Below, piece by piece: positions 8,443 through 16,182 of a stretch of 38,045 nucleotides of DNA. Origin of the DNA: Bacteroidia bacterium (GTDB taxonomy: Bacteria > Bacteroidota > Bacteroidia > UKL13-3). The stretch lies in the NCBI GenBank assembly GCA_014376805.1, contig JACMQU010000137.1, forward strand, positions 1 through 38,045, given 5' to 3'. The notes beneath the pieces are model-generated. The model did not search any database, was not told the DNA's origin, and saw nothing but the letters and a program-made list of their open reading frames with translations. Within the stretch, counting starts at the first letter, position 1, and each line of letters starts with the position of its first letter. A program made the translations under genes and the position numbers.

Positions 8443-9474
8443 ATGAAACTTTGTGATATAAAATTTGTTTCGGAAGGTAGGTGTTTTCTTGTTTTAATAG
8501 CGGCTGTATTCCTCTTGTTTGCGGCCTGCGAAAAACAGGAAAAAGGTTATATTTTGCCCGCAAGGCCCAATAACCTGTTTAATGTTTACCAATTTAATCT
8601 TGGCGAGAATTATGAAGACCAGGTGTACCTTAATTTTTTAGACAGCAATCCTGTTAAAACTACCATTAAATGCAATTCATGGGACCTGGCTTTTGATTGT
8701 AATATATTAAGCACAAGAATTTTTATGAACGGGGGCAAAGGTGTTTTAATTGCCACAAATGGCAGAGGAAACTTTAGTGATAATATTAATCTGAACCAGT
8801 TAAAGTGGCGTTGGGATGAAGCAAGTGGGGGAGATTCAATTGTTTTTAACCGCTGGCTTAATCCTTTACAACCCGGTTATGATTCGGTATATATTATTGA
8901 CAGAGGAGCAGAAAGTCCGCCGGAAGAGCGATATTACCAGTTTAGACTTGCTTTTTTATTTGATGATTTTGCAATTGATGTGGCAGATATAAAAGGCAAA
9001 AAACTTTTTTCAGGCAACTTGCATAAAGACCCAGGTAAGAACCTTTTATTTTTTGATTTCACTAAACCTTATCCTTTAAATGTTGAACCGCGTAACAATG
9101 ACTGGCATTTTTGTTTTATGCGTTACCGTTGGATTTATTATGAATTTAAGCCACCTTTGTTATACTATGTTACAGGCATAAATATAAATCCTAAAACCAT
9201 AAGCGTAGCTGTAGACAGTACCCTTACTTTTGAAGATATAGGAATACATGATATAGAAAATTTAAGGTACTCTAACCGCAGAGATGTGATGGGTTTTGAC
9301 TGGAAAGTTTATGACTTTAATAAAGGTAAATACATGGTAAGAAAATACGTTACCTACCTTATTAAAACCAAAGGCCGTAATGCAAGTTATTTTAAATTGC
9401 GGTTCATTGATTTTTATAGTAGTAAAGGAGTAAAAGGTTCCCCTAAATTTGAAGTTTTTAAAGTGATCAGATAA
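8443..9474 (+). CDS. HmuY-family heme-binding lipoprotein (candidate)
   Basis: A 343-residue lipoprotein: the signal ends in LLFAAC, giving an acylated Cys29. The mature part opens with NVYQFNLGENYEDQVYLNF and NSWDLAFDC (Trp80), the pattern seen at the start of HmuY. It closes with KYVTYLIKTKGRN..FKLRFIDFYSSKG, close to the HmuY ending. A second motif NNDWHFCFMRYRW (Trp221) suggests two HmuY-like units, in keeping with a length well above the 216 or so residues of P. gingivalis HmuY. It begins 10 bp after the receptor stop and so probably shares its transcript. The likely role is surface capture of heme and handover to the receptor. The heme ligands are not certain: the two His of P. gingivalis HmuY cannot be aligned with confidence. 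Confidence 0.75.
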   Translation: MKLCDIKFVSEGRCFLVLIAAVFLLFAACEKQEKGYILPARPNNLFNVYQFNLGENYEDQVYLNFLDSNPVKTTIKCNSWDLAFDCNILSTRIFMNGGKGVLIATNGRGNFSDNINLNQLKWRWDEASGGDSIVFNRWLNPLQPGYDSVYIIDRGAESPPEERYYQFRLAFLFDDFAIDVADIKGKKLFSGNLHKDPGKNLLFFDFTKPYPLNVEPRNNDWHFCFMRYRWIYYEFKPPLLYYVTGININPKTISVAVDSTLTFEDIGIHDIENLRYSNRRDVMGFDWKVYDFNKGKYMVRKYVTYLIKTKGRNASYFKLRFIDFYSSKGVKGSPKFEVFKVIR

Positions 9475-9562
9475 ATCCTTTTTTAAAACTGTATTTTTTA
9501 AAAATAAAGTGCCGGCTATTTTTTTAATGCTTTTTTATAAATTTATAACAGGGCTTAAAGGT

Positions 9563-9570
9563 TAACTTTG
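9563..9570 (+). promoter_or_regulatory. Predicted -7 promoter element for the PD40 protein gene
   Basis: TAACTTTG matches TAnnTTTG exactly, 60 bp before the ATG at 9630. Upstream is only a T-rich stretch (TTTA at 9543-9545 and around 9534) rather than a clear TTTG, so the -33 element is weak. It suggests the downstream gene has its own promoter, separate from the HmuY-like locus. Confidence 0.35.
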
Positions 9571-9629
9571 GCCCAATTAAATCGCCGCCGGTTCAATTAG
9601 TAAGCCATGGCTAATCATCAAAATTGTAT

Positions 9630-10670
9630 ATGCTTAAAAAATTATTATTCCTTTCGTTTGTTACGTGCTGCTTTCATTTAACCAAAGCTCAACAGGCCGA
9701 ACAACATTTAAAAAATCTAAAACAGCTAACCTTTGGGGGCGACAACGCCGAGGCTTACTGGAGTTTCGATAATAAGAAAATTAGCTTTCAGAGCAATAAC
9801 AAAGCATGGGGTTTACATTGCGACCAGATTTTTATGATGGACCTTGCGCATACTGATACAGCCGTTCACCCAAAAATGATTAGCACCGGTTTGGGCAGAA
9901 CTACCTGTAGTTTTTATATGCCCGATAACAAACATATTTTATATGCATCAACCCATTTGGGTAATAAAGATTGTCCGGCCGAACCACCGCATACCGGAAG
10001 ATACTTATGGGCAGTGTATGCCGACTTTGACATTTTTATAGCCACGGAAGCCGGCAAAATTACCAAACAGTTAACCAACCAAAAAGGGTATGATGCAGAA
10101 GCAACGGTAAGCCCCAAAGGCGATAAAATAGTATTTACCAGCACACGCAACGGCGACCTTGATTTATACACCATGGACATTGACGGTAAAAATGTAAAGC
10201 AAATAACTTTTGAACTGGGTTATGATGGTGGCGCGTTTTTTTCGCCCGATGGAAAGAAGCTTGTGTTCAGGGCTTCGAGAATGAAAACTGAAGAAGAGAA
10301 AAAAGATTATATAGAATTACTTGCCAAGGGCTTGGTAGCACCTACCAATATGGAAATTTATACCTGCAATATTGATGGCAGCGATATGAAGCAAATTACA
10401 AATTTAGGCAAGGCAAACTGGGCGCCTTTTTATCATCCCTTGGGTAAGAAAATTATTTTTTCGAGCAACCACCACAGCACAAAAGGCTACGACTTTCAAT
10501 TGTTTATGATTAATGTTGATGGTAGCGGACTTGAGCGCATAACCAATGAAAGTTTGTTCAATGCCTTTCCTATGTTTTCGCCCGATGGTAAAAAACTTAT
10601 CTTCTCAAGTAACCGGAACAATGGCGGCACAAGAGACACTAATTTGTTTATGGCAGAATGGGCAGAATAG
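9630..10670 (+). CDS. Secreted TolB-like PD40 beta-propeller protein
   Basis: A 346-residue secreted protein. The ATG at 9630 (MLKKLLFLSFVTCC...KAQ) gives a good signal peptide; a TTG two codons earlier is possible but less likely. The mature protein is a beta-propeller of WD40-like PD40 repeats as in TolB. The clearest are YDAEATVSPKGDKIVFTS, then YDGGAFFSPDGKKLVF, FYHPLGKKIIFSSN and FNAFPMFSPDGKKLIFSSN, each followed by DLYTMDIDGKNVKQIT-like strands. No sorting domain or lipobox is present, so a periplasmic location is expected. Such proteins are common in Bacteroidota and usually unassigned; no enzymatic domain is fused to it. It follows the HmuY-like lipoprotein by 155 bp, so a link with that locus is only suggested by position. 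Confidence 0.8.
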   Translation: MLKKLLFLSFVTCCFHLTKAQQAEQHLKNLKQLTFGGDNAEAYWSFDNKKISFQSNNKAWGLHCDQIFMMDLAHTDTAVHPKMISTGLGRTTCSFYMPDNKHILYASTHLGNKDCPAEPPHTGRYLWAVYADFDIFIATEAGKITKQLTNQKGYDAEATVSPKGDKIVFTSTRNGDLDLYTMDIDGKNVKQITFELGYDGGAFFSPDGKKLVFRASRMKTEEEKKDYIELLAKGLVAPTNMEIYTCNIDGSDMKQITNLGKANWAPFYHPLGKKIIFSSNHHSTKGYDFQLFMINVDGSGLERITNESLFNAFPMFSPDGKKLIFSSNRNNGGTRDTNLFMAEWAE

Positions 10671-10716
10671 TTGAGCGGAAAGTAATTTTTAAATCAACTA
10701 ACACGCACCAATTTTG

Positions 10717-11287
10717 TTATTCTTTGATGAACTTACTTGTTAATATTTTCTCATCATACATCAAGGCTATAAAATACAAACCATTGTACAAATCATCGAT
10801 GTCCATTTTCAAATCATCATACATTTTTAGTTCAACAGTTTTAACTTAACGGCCACTATAATCGTAAATTTTTATGTTTAAATTTTCAGAACTATTTCTT
10901 TTGATGCGAAAAAAGAGTTTGTCTTTGGCCGGATTAGGATAAACAGAAATGCCTTCCTCCTTTTGAGTAGCCTCGTTCTTGCGAAGTGCGAGTTCAGGCG
11001 CATGGGCTGTATCGAAACGAATATGTTTTAAACCATTTAAATAAAATACCGAATCAACTTTTATCCAAACATCTTTATCCAAAAACTTTGTACCAATAGG
11101 TCGGTGATAATAATAATGAAAACTATCGCCTGTGTGTAATGAAAAATCACAAACTAATTTTTCAGCAGTATCTGTTATTAAATACTTTCGCACCCTTTGT
11201 AAAATTATAAAGCGTATCAAAAGTATTTTGCGCATTACCCTTCAATAAGCAAATAATAAATGTAAATAATAGTATGAAGTTTTTCAT
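10717..11287 (-). pseudogene. T9SS-sorted secreted protein, broken by a frameshift and a nonsense codon
   Basis: Minus-strand remnant. From the ATG at 11287 a signal peptide (MKNFILLFTFIICLLKGNAQ) and NTFDTLYNFTKGAK are read, and that frame stops at 11162-11164. Another frame takes over near 11180 with KYLITDTAEKLVCDFSLHTG and VWIKVDSVFYLNGLKHIRF, then YPNP and KIYDYSGR, where a TAA lies at 10846-10848. The same frame continues past the stop for 42 codons (VKTVELKMYDDLKMDI, then NGLYFIALMYDEKILTSKF), which is the missing second half of the T9SS sorting domain, to a final TAA at 10717-10719. The middle is also short for this kind of protein: the segment between the conserved DFSL..VDSV region and the sorting domain is nearly absent. 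Two independent lesions make a sequencing error unlikely as the whole explanation. Confidence 0.8.
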
Positions 11288-11483
11288 GAGAAAAAATTTT
11301 ATAATTAATTTAAAAATATTAGGTAGATTGGATCAAGTTTATATTTGTTAACTATTAATTTTATTTCATTAATTTTTTCCTTCTATATCAAATGTTAAAA
11401 ACATAAGGCACATAACCTAATTAATTGCAGTATGTGTTAAATTTGCCGGCAGTCATTTCAATTTTTATAATAGCTAAAATTGA

Positions 11484-11491
11484 TATATTTG
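11484..11491 (+). promoter_or_regulatory. Predicted -7 promoter element for the heme-binding-domain gene
   Basis: TATATTTG matches TAnnTTTG exactly, 14 bp before the ATG at 11506; a T-rich stretch lies about 18-22 bp upstream instead of a clear TTTG. A second exact match, TAAATTTG, is at 11438-11445. The position of the first box supports the start at 11506 over the upstream one at 11425. Confidence 0.4.
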
Positions 11492-11505
11492 GTCTTAGTG
11501 AAAAT

Positions 11506-11994
11506 ATGAATACACCTAAAATTTTAAAAACCACAGGCATTATTTTAATAGTGATGTTATTGGCAATACAGTTTGTTCATTTGCCCCAAAATGAAGGCGA
11601 AGCCTTTGGCGAAAACGACATCGGAAAAGTTGTACCGTTACCTGAAAGCATACAACAAATTTTAAAAACAAGTTGTTACGATTGCCACAGCAACCATACC
11701 GAATACCCCTGGTACAGCAATATACAGCCTATAGGATTGTGGTTAAGTGATCATGTTAACGAAGGCAAAAAGGAATTGAATTTTTCTGAATTTGCAACTT
11801 ACAAACGCAAGCGTCAACTGCATAAATTAGAGGAAATAGGAGAGCAGTTAGAAAAGAAAGAAATGCCTTTAAAACCTTACCTTATTATGCATACAAATGC
11901 AACCCTTACTTTGTATCAGGCCACACAATTAAATGAATGGGCAAAGCAGCGTATTGAATTTATAAAAAATAAGGTGGATACGGTTGTGCGATAA
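11506..11994 (+). CDS. Heme-binding domain protein (Haem_bd family) with CxxCH
   Basis: A 162-residue protein. An N-terminal hydrophobic anchor (ILKTTGIILIVMLLAIQFV) is followed by a c-type heme attachment motif CYDCH with Cys57, Cys60 and His61. After it comes the conserved stretch EYPWYSNIQPIGLWLSDHV and a charged helical tail, the layout of the Haem_bd domain family found widely in Bacteroidota. It is expected to be a periplasmic, membrane-anchored mono-heme protein; the physiological partner is unknown. The start at 11506 is chosen because it begins just before the anchor and 14 bp after a promoter box; the 27 extra residues from 11425 look unconvincing. It stands alone between a pseudogene and a repeat element. 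Confidence 0.85.
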   Translation: MNTPKILKTTGIILIVMLLAIQFVHLPQNEGEAFGENDIGKVVPLPESIQQILKTSCYDCHSNHTEYPWYSNIQPIGLWLSDHVNEGKKELNFSEFATYKRKRQLHKLEEIGEQLEKKEMPLKPYLIMHTNATLTLYQATQLNEWAKQRIEFIKNKVDTVVR

Positions 11995-12430
11995 TTGAAT
12001 TATTGGCCCTATGTTGGTTCTACCGTGTAATGGTGCTTTTAATTTGAAACGACTAATTAATTCCTGTACTCATTAAATTTGTTACATGTGTTTACTTTGT
12101 TCTTTTTTCATGCCTTCGCTAAAGCTATGGCAAACAAAACTTGATAGAAAAGAAACCAAAAAATCAAAATTTATTTTTATTCCTTGTACCTGTAAAAAAG
12201 AATGGTTTTGCAGTTTAGCCCAAAGAGCAAGGCCTCTTGGTTGCAGCGCAGGGCCTTGCTCGGGGCCACTGCACACCAATCTTTTAGCAGGTAATACAGC
12301 AAAAGAAATAGGTCAGTCCTCAAATCCTTTTGATGATTTTTAAAATGTTGAGTGGTAAAATAAAAAATAATCTATCCACTTTAAACAACAAAGAGCTGAA
12401 TTTTTTTATCCTGTTAAATCCAATACAACT
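11995..12430. repeat. Intergenic region holding a palindromic, partly G+C-rich repeat element
   Basis: 436 bp without a convincing gene. At 12113-12130 is CCTTCGCTAAAGCTATGG, identical over 18 bp to 37815-37832 next to the terminal repeat array; here it is framed by TGCC and GGCA, which can pair. Further on, GAGCAAGGCC (12225-12234) and GGCCTTGCTC (12252-12261) form a perfect 10-bp inverted repeat around a 17-nt loop, strikingly G+C-rich for this genome. Open frames on both strands (12086-12343 plus, 12082-12279 minus) mirror each other across this palindromic stretch and are not believed to be genes. It is best described as a dispersed extragenic element; copy number elsewhere is unknown. 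Confidence 0.5.
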
Positions 12431-12766
12431 TTATTCAATTTCTGCCATTGGCAGCTCAGCGCGCGGGTTTGGATAGATTTTCAAAGCTCTTGACTTAACT
12501 ATCAGATCAAGTGTTTCCATAACAATAGCGCCTAATAATGCGTAGGTTTTATTAGGTTCAATTACTGCTTCAAACACACCTTTCCTTCCGCATATTACAA
12601 CCTCAATACACCAAACAATATCTCTTTCTGTGGTTACTTCATTTGCATATTTTACTGTGGCTCTTCTTAGCTTTTTATTAAATGAATGGCATTTATATGG
12701 AAGTAGTCGCATTAGAATTAGATAAGCAAACGTGCCATTAGCATCCTTAAAATTCAATTCAGCCAT
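12431..12766 (-). pseudogene. Clan AA (retropepsin-like) aspartic protease remnant without an in-frame active site
   Basis: The C-terminal two thirds read like a clan AA aspartic protease: ATVKYANEVTTERDIVW, CGRKGVFEAVIEP, ALLGAIVMETLDLIV and a tail ending PMAEIE. The active-site motif of the family, VDSGAT or VDTGA, is missing from the 111-residue frame. In the neighbouring frame, at 12696-12719 on the minus strand, eight codons read NSNATTSI, which lines up with DSGATTSI, but with Asp changed to Asn and Gly to Asn and followed directly by a stop. The catalytic aspartate is therefore both mutated and out of frame, with the frame shifting back further on. The frame itself is open, so a short peptide could still be made, but not a working protease. 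Confidence 0.7.
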
Positions 12767-12883
12767 TAATGGTAATGGAAATGAAAATAAAATACAAAGC
12801 ACTTAACCTTGAATAATACTCCTACAAGGTAAATTTACATGGTTTAATCGTGTTTTACAAGTTCCTTCACTTAAGCAAATCAT

Positions 12884-13435
12884 TTACCCCATCATCAACT
12901 TTAATTTAAGCACAGCAGCCACACTCATCGCATCTGTTATTTCGCCGTTCATTACCATATTGTATAAGGTATCAAAAGGTATTTTACGCAGCGTTAGTTT
13001 TTCAGTTTCTTCGGGTTCAGCCTGGGTAAAAGTTAAACCTCGGGCCACATAAATAATAGCATACTCATCGGTTGCAGAGTTGCTTAAATGTAAAGTAATT
13101 AGCGGCTGCCAGTTGTTAGCAACAATACCACATTCTTCCAGCAATTCACGTTTGGCCGATTCAATAGGATCAACACCAATTTTGCCACCACCTTCTGGGA
13201 TCTCCCAACAGTATTGTTTTAAGGGGTAACGGTATTGCCCAACTATCCAGGTATTGTTATCTTCATCAAGCGGTATAATACCAATGGCTAAATTTTTAAA
13301 ATGTACCACCCCATAAATACCTTCGTTTCCCTGCGGATTTAAAACCTCATGATGGATGACATCAAGCCAGTTGTTTTCATAAACTGATTTGCTGCTTTTT
13401 GTTTGCCACGGGTTTACATCTTCATTTGGGTTCAT
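12884..13435 (-). CDS. NUDIX hydrolase (ADP-ribose pyrophosphatase-like)
   Basis: A 183-residue NUDIX hydrolase. The Nudix box spans about residues 82-104: GGGKIGVDPIESAKRELLEE followed by CGI, with the metal-binding RE..EE (Arg96, Glu97, Glu100, Glu101) intact. The first glutamate of the GX5EX7REUXEEXGU consensus is replaced by valine (Val88). Upstream elements (VVHFKNLAIGIIPLDEDNNT, IVGQYRYPLKQYCWEIPEGG) are typical of the ADP-ribose/nucleoside-diphosphate-sugar pyrophosphatase branch; the exact substrate cannot be told. It lies 56 bp downstream of menB on the same strand and might be co-transcribed with it. Confidence 0.88.
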   Translation of the reverse strand: MNPNEDVNPWQTKSSKSVYENNWLDVIHHEVLNPQGNEGIYGVVHFKNLAIGIIPLDEDNNTWIVGQYRYPLKQYCWEIPEGGGKIGVDPIESAKRELLEECGIVANNWQPLITLHLSNSATDEYAIIYVARGLTFTQAEPEETEKLTLRKIPFDTLYNMVMNGEITDAMSVAAVLKLKLMMG

Positions 13436-13491
13436 GCAAACAAATTAAGGTAAAAGTAGGTATGAACACCAAATTTAAAGAAATGTACACC

Positions 13492-14316
13492 TTATGGAAA
13501 TTTAGGGAATTTTTTAAAGTCGGGTTTGCGTTTTTCGAGGAATGAATTTTTCCCCTCTTTAGCTTCTTCACTCAGGTAATAGAGTAATGTCGCATTACCG
13601 GCTAACTCTTGTATACCTGCTTGTCCGTCAAGTTCAGCATTAAAAGCACTCTTGAGCATTCTAATGGCAATCGGACTTTTTTCCATCATTTTGCGGCACC
13701 ATTCAACGGTGGTATCTTCGAGTAGTTCGAGCGGTACAACTTTATTCACCAAGCCCATTTGCAGTGCTTCCTGTGCATTATATTGTTCGCATAGGAACCA
13801 TATCTCTCTTGCTTTTTTTTGGCCCACCAGGCGTGCTAAATAGCCGGCACCAAATCCGCCATCAAAGCTTCCTACTTTTGGGCCGGTTTGTCCAAACTTT
13901 GCATTTTCGGCGGCTATTGTTAAATCGCAAATAACATGCAGTACATGTCCGCCGCCAATGGCATACCCTGCCACCATAGCAACCACAGGTTTAGGGATAC
14001 GGCGTATCTGCATTTGCAGGTCGAGCACATTTAAGCGCGGCACACCATCATCACCTACATAACCACCATGCCCGCGCACACTTTGATCGCCACCGCTGCA
14101 AAAAGCTTCGCCGCCTTCACCGGTAAGTACCACGCAATAAACATTTTCATCTTGCCTGGCCATTTCCATCGCCTCACTCATTTCTTTAACAGTAAGTGGT
14201 GTAAAAGCGTTGTGTTTTTCGGGGCGGTTAATACTTATTTTAGCAATGCCATCAAAGAATTGAAACAAGATTTCCTTATATTCTTTAATTGTGCTCCAGG
14301 CGTATTTTGATTGCAT
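13492..14316 (-). CDS. menB: 1,4-dihydroxy-2-naphthoyl-CoA synthase
   Basis: A 274-residue crotonase-fold enzyme that cyclises o-succinylbenzoyl-CoA in menaquinone synthesis. MenB-specific segments are present: [39 protein letters not shown] (with the mobile loop), [19 protein letters not shown] (oxyanion glycine region), and [20 protein letters not shown]. The length is typical. It is downstream of menD by 91 bp on the same strand, and that gap contains its own possible promoter. The other menaquinone genes (menF, menC, menE, menA) are not in the window. Confidence 0.96.
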   Translation of the reverse strand: MQSKYAWSTIKEYKEILFQFFDGIAKISINRPEKHNAFTPLTVKEMSEAMEMARQDENVYCVVLTGEGGEAFCSGGDQSVRGHGGYVGDDGVPRLNVLDLQMQIRRIPKPVVAMVAGYAIGGGHVLHVICDLTIAAENAKFGQTGPKVGSFDGGFGAGYLARLVGQKKAREIWFLCEQYNAQEALQMGLVNKVVPLELLEDTTVEWCRKMMEKSPIAIRMLKSAFNAELDGQAGIQELAGNATLLYYLSEEAKEGKNSFLEKRKPDFKKFPKFP

Positions 14317-14342
14317 ACAATAAATTTTAGTTAAACTAACAG

Positions 14343-14350
14343 CAAAGGTA
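14343..14350 (-). promoter_or_regulatory. Predicted -7 promoter element for menB
   Basis: On the minus strand TACCTTTG (complement of CAAAGGTA) is an exact TAnnTTTG match ending 26 bp upstream of the menB ATG. No clear TTTG is found at the proper distance upstream, so this is suggestive only. It would allow menB to be expressed separately from menD. Confidence 0.4.
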
Positions 14351-14407
14351 ATTGTAGAAAGGGAAAGTAAAAAGTGAAATAGAAAAACGTAATTTATTAA
14401 AAAGTGT

Positions 14408-16105
14408 CTACAGCACTTTCATGTTTTTAAAAAGCTTAATGTTTTCCACATTTTCAGCATTAAAAAAGGGCAATTCTAATATTGCCATTTGATCTTGTGG
14501 TTTATAAAAGTGCCAGAGAATTGAACCAAGGTCATTAAAGTTATTGCAGATAAAATAATTGATCCCATATTGCTGTGTAAGTAGTTTAACACTTTGCTGC
14601 TGAGGTGTGGTAAAGTAGTTTAATTCATCCGGATGATCAGAAGGGCCATCGATCCATTCAAAAATATTACCTCCCCTGTTATTAAGTACAATAATACGCA
14701 GATTTAGCGGAAGCTCCTGTTGCCAGAAAGCATTGCGGTCATAAAACAGTGAAAGATCGCCGGTAAGTAAAGTTACTGTTGTTTGCATTTGTATCCGGGC
14801 TGATCCAATCGCTGTTGAAATCACACCATCAATCCCACTTGTGCCCCTGTTGCCATAAACCTGAAGTTCTTTATGGGTTAAACCCAGCCAGCTTGCATAC
14901 CTTACAACAGAACTATTTGACAGTTGTAGTTGAGATTTTTCGGGTATAGCGTTTAATAAGTGTTGCACCACTGCAGGTTCGCACCAGATCTCTTTTTCTA
15001 CAAAGTTATTAATAGCAGTGGTTACTTTTTTGGTGTACATTTTCCAATCGGCTGCATATGGCTTCATAAAGGTTTGTCTAAACCGGTTGCGTTCAGCAAA
15101 TGCTTCCAGAAATTCAAGTTCACCAGATCTGATAAAATGCGTAACATTATTATAGGTATCCACTAAATCTGCCGCTCTCTGAATTCTGAAATGAAAGGCT
15201 GGTTTTTGAGTTTTAAGCCAGCTTTTTAACGACTTTGAAACTAATGGCCCCCCAATTGAAATTATAAAATCTGGTTGCAAATCTTTCAGTTCATGCCAGG
15301 AAACAAATTGCAGAATACTATCAAACAAGGGAACATTTGCAGATTGGTGCTGGTTAGAAACTACATCAGCAATAATAACCACATCATCCTGATTTTGTAA
15401 AGTCTCAAGAACTATTTTAAGTTTCTCAGAAACCGGCAGTTGCCCAACTATAAGCATTCTTCTATGGCTTTTTAACCAGGCATTAATCATTTCTTGCTGA
15501 AATAAATGTGCAGAGGCTAAAGGAGGTATTTGCAGTTCATTAAGCAGGTGAAGTTTGGGAATGCTTACTAAGGAATTTAAATTATACAGGGGCTCACTAA
15601 AAGGTGCGTTAATATGAACCGGTCCATATCCTGAATTCTGCATAGTTTCCTGCAGGGCTTTGGTTACTATTTTTTCTGTAAGCTGGTAATCAATTTTATC
15701 GTGTTCATAACATAGCAGTTCATGGCTTCCAAGAACGTGTTTGCCAAACACACCTTTTTGCATAATCATTTGTCCATCCTGTTGGTTCAACAATTCCGGC
15801 GGGCGATCAGCAGAAATAATTAACAGTGGTATTTTCTGATAAAAGGCCTCTGCTATGGCAGGAAAAAAATTGAGACATGCGGTGCCGGAAGTACAGATGA
15901 GTACAACGGGTTTCTGTAATTGCTGAGCCATACCCATAGCCATGAAAGCTGCACTTCGCTCGTCAATAACAGAGTAACATTTTATTTTTTTGTTTTGGGT
16001 AAATGCAAATACCAGCGGAGCTGAGCGGCTACCGGGGCAGATTACGGCGTGTTCAACACCATAGTGACTGCATATTTTTGCTATGGTAAATACATGTTGT
16101 TGCAC
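14408..16105 (-). CDS. menD: 2-succinyl-5-enolpyruvyl-6-hydroxy-3-cyclohexene-1-carboxylate synthase
   Basis: A 565-residue TPP-dependent enzyme joining isochorismate and 2-oxoglutarate in menaquinone synthesis. The N-terminal Pyr domain shows [13 protein letters not shown], the [13 protein letters not shown] motif with the catalytic glutamate, and [18 protein letters not shown]. The C-terminal PP domain shows [16 protein letters not shown] and the cofactor motif [13 protein letters not shown] near residue 448, then [13 protein letters not shown]. The start is a GTG at 16105: the frame has no ATG before an upstream in-frame stop, and the protein begins sensibly ([20 protein letters not shown]). 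It uses the TPP that ThiL makes. It is 77 bp downstream of nothing on its own strand except the end of the DUF5686 gene, so it may be transcribed from there or from an unseen promoter. Confidence 0.96.
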   Translation of the reverse strand: MQQHVFTIAKICSHYGVEHAVICPGSRSAPLVFAFTQNKKIKCYSVIDERSAAFMAMGMAQQLQKPVVLICTSGTACLNFFPAIAEAFYQKIPLLIISADRPPELLNQQDGQMIMQKGVFGKHVLGSHELLCYEHDKIDYQLTEKIVTKALQETMQNSGYGPVHINAPFSEPLYNLNSLVSIPKLHLLNELQIPPLASAHLFQQEMINAWLKSHRRMLIVGQLPVSEKLKIVLETLQNQDDVVIIADVVSNQHQSANVPLFDSILQFVSWHELKDLQPDFIISIGGPLVSKSLKSWLKTQKPAFHFRIQRAADLVDTYNNVTHFIRSGELEFLEAFAERNRFRQTFMKPYAADWKMYTKKVTTAINNFVEKEIWCEPAVVQHLLNAIPEKSQLQLSNSSVVRYASWLGLTHKELQVYGNRGTSGIDGVISTAIGSARIQMQTTVTLLTGDLSLFYDRNAFWQQELPLNLRIIVLNNRGGNIFEWIDGPSDHPDELNYFTTPQQQSVKLLTQQYGINYFICNNFNDLGSILWHFYKPQDQMAILELPFFNAENVENIKLFKNMKVL

Positions 16106-16182
16106 AGTTAAATGTTGAGTCTTTTGGTTTCAATATTAACTAAACTATTTTAATACCATTAAATGAATAATAAACATGTTGG

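Noticed and set aside
5078-9474. SusC/SusD polysaccharide utilisation locus
   Set aside because: The receptor lacks the carboxypeptidase-like N-terminal extension of SusC, and the lipoprotein shows HmuY-like rather than SusD-like helical-repeat features.
12086-12343. Small 85-residue protein on the plus strand (and a 65-residue one antisense)
   Set aside because: Both frames cross a palindromic, compositionally distinct stretch and mirror each other; no domain, signal or promoter supports them.
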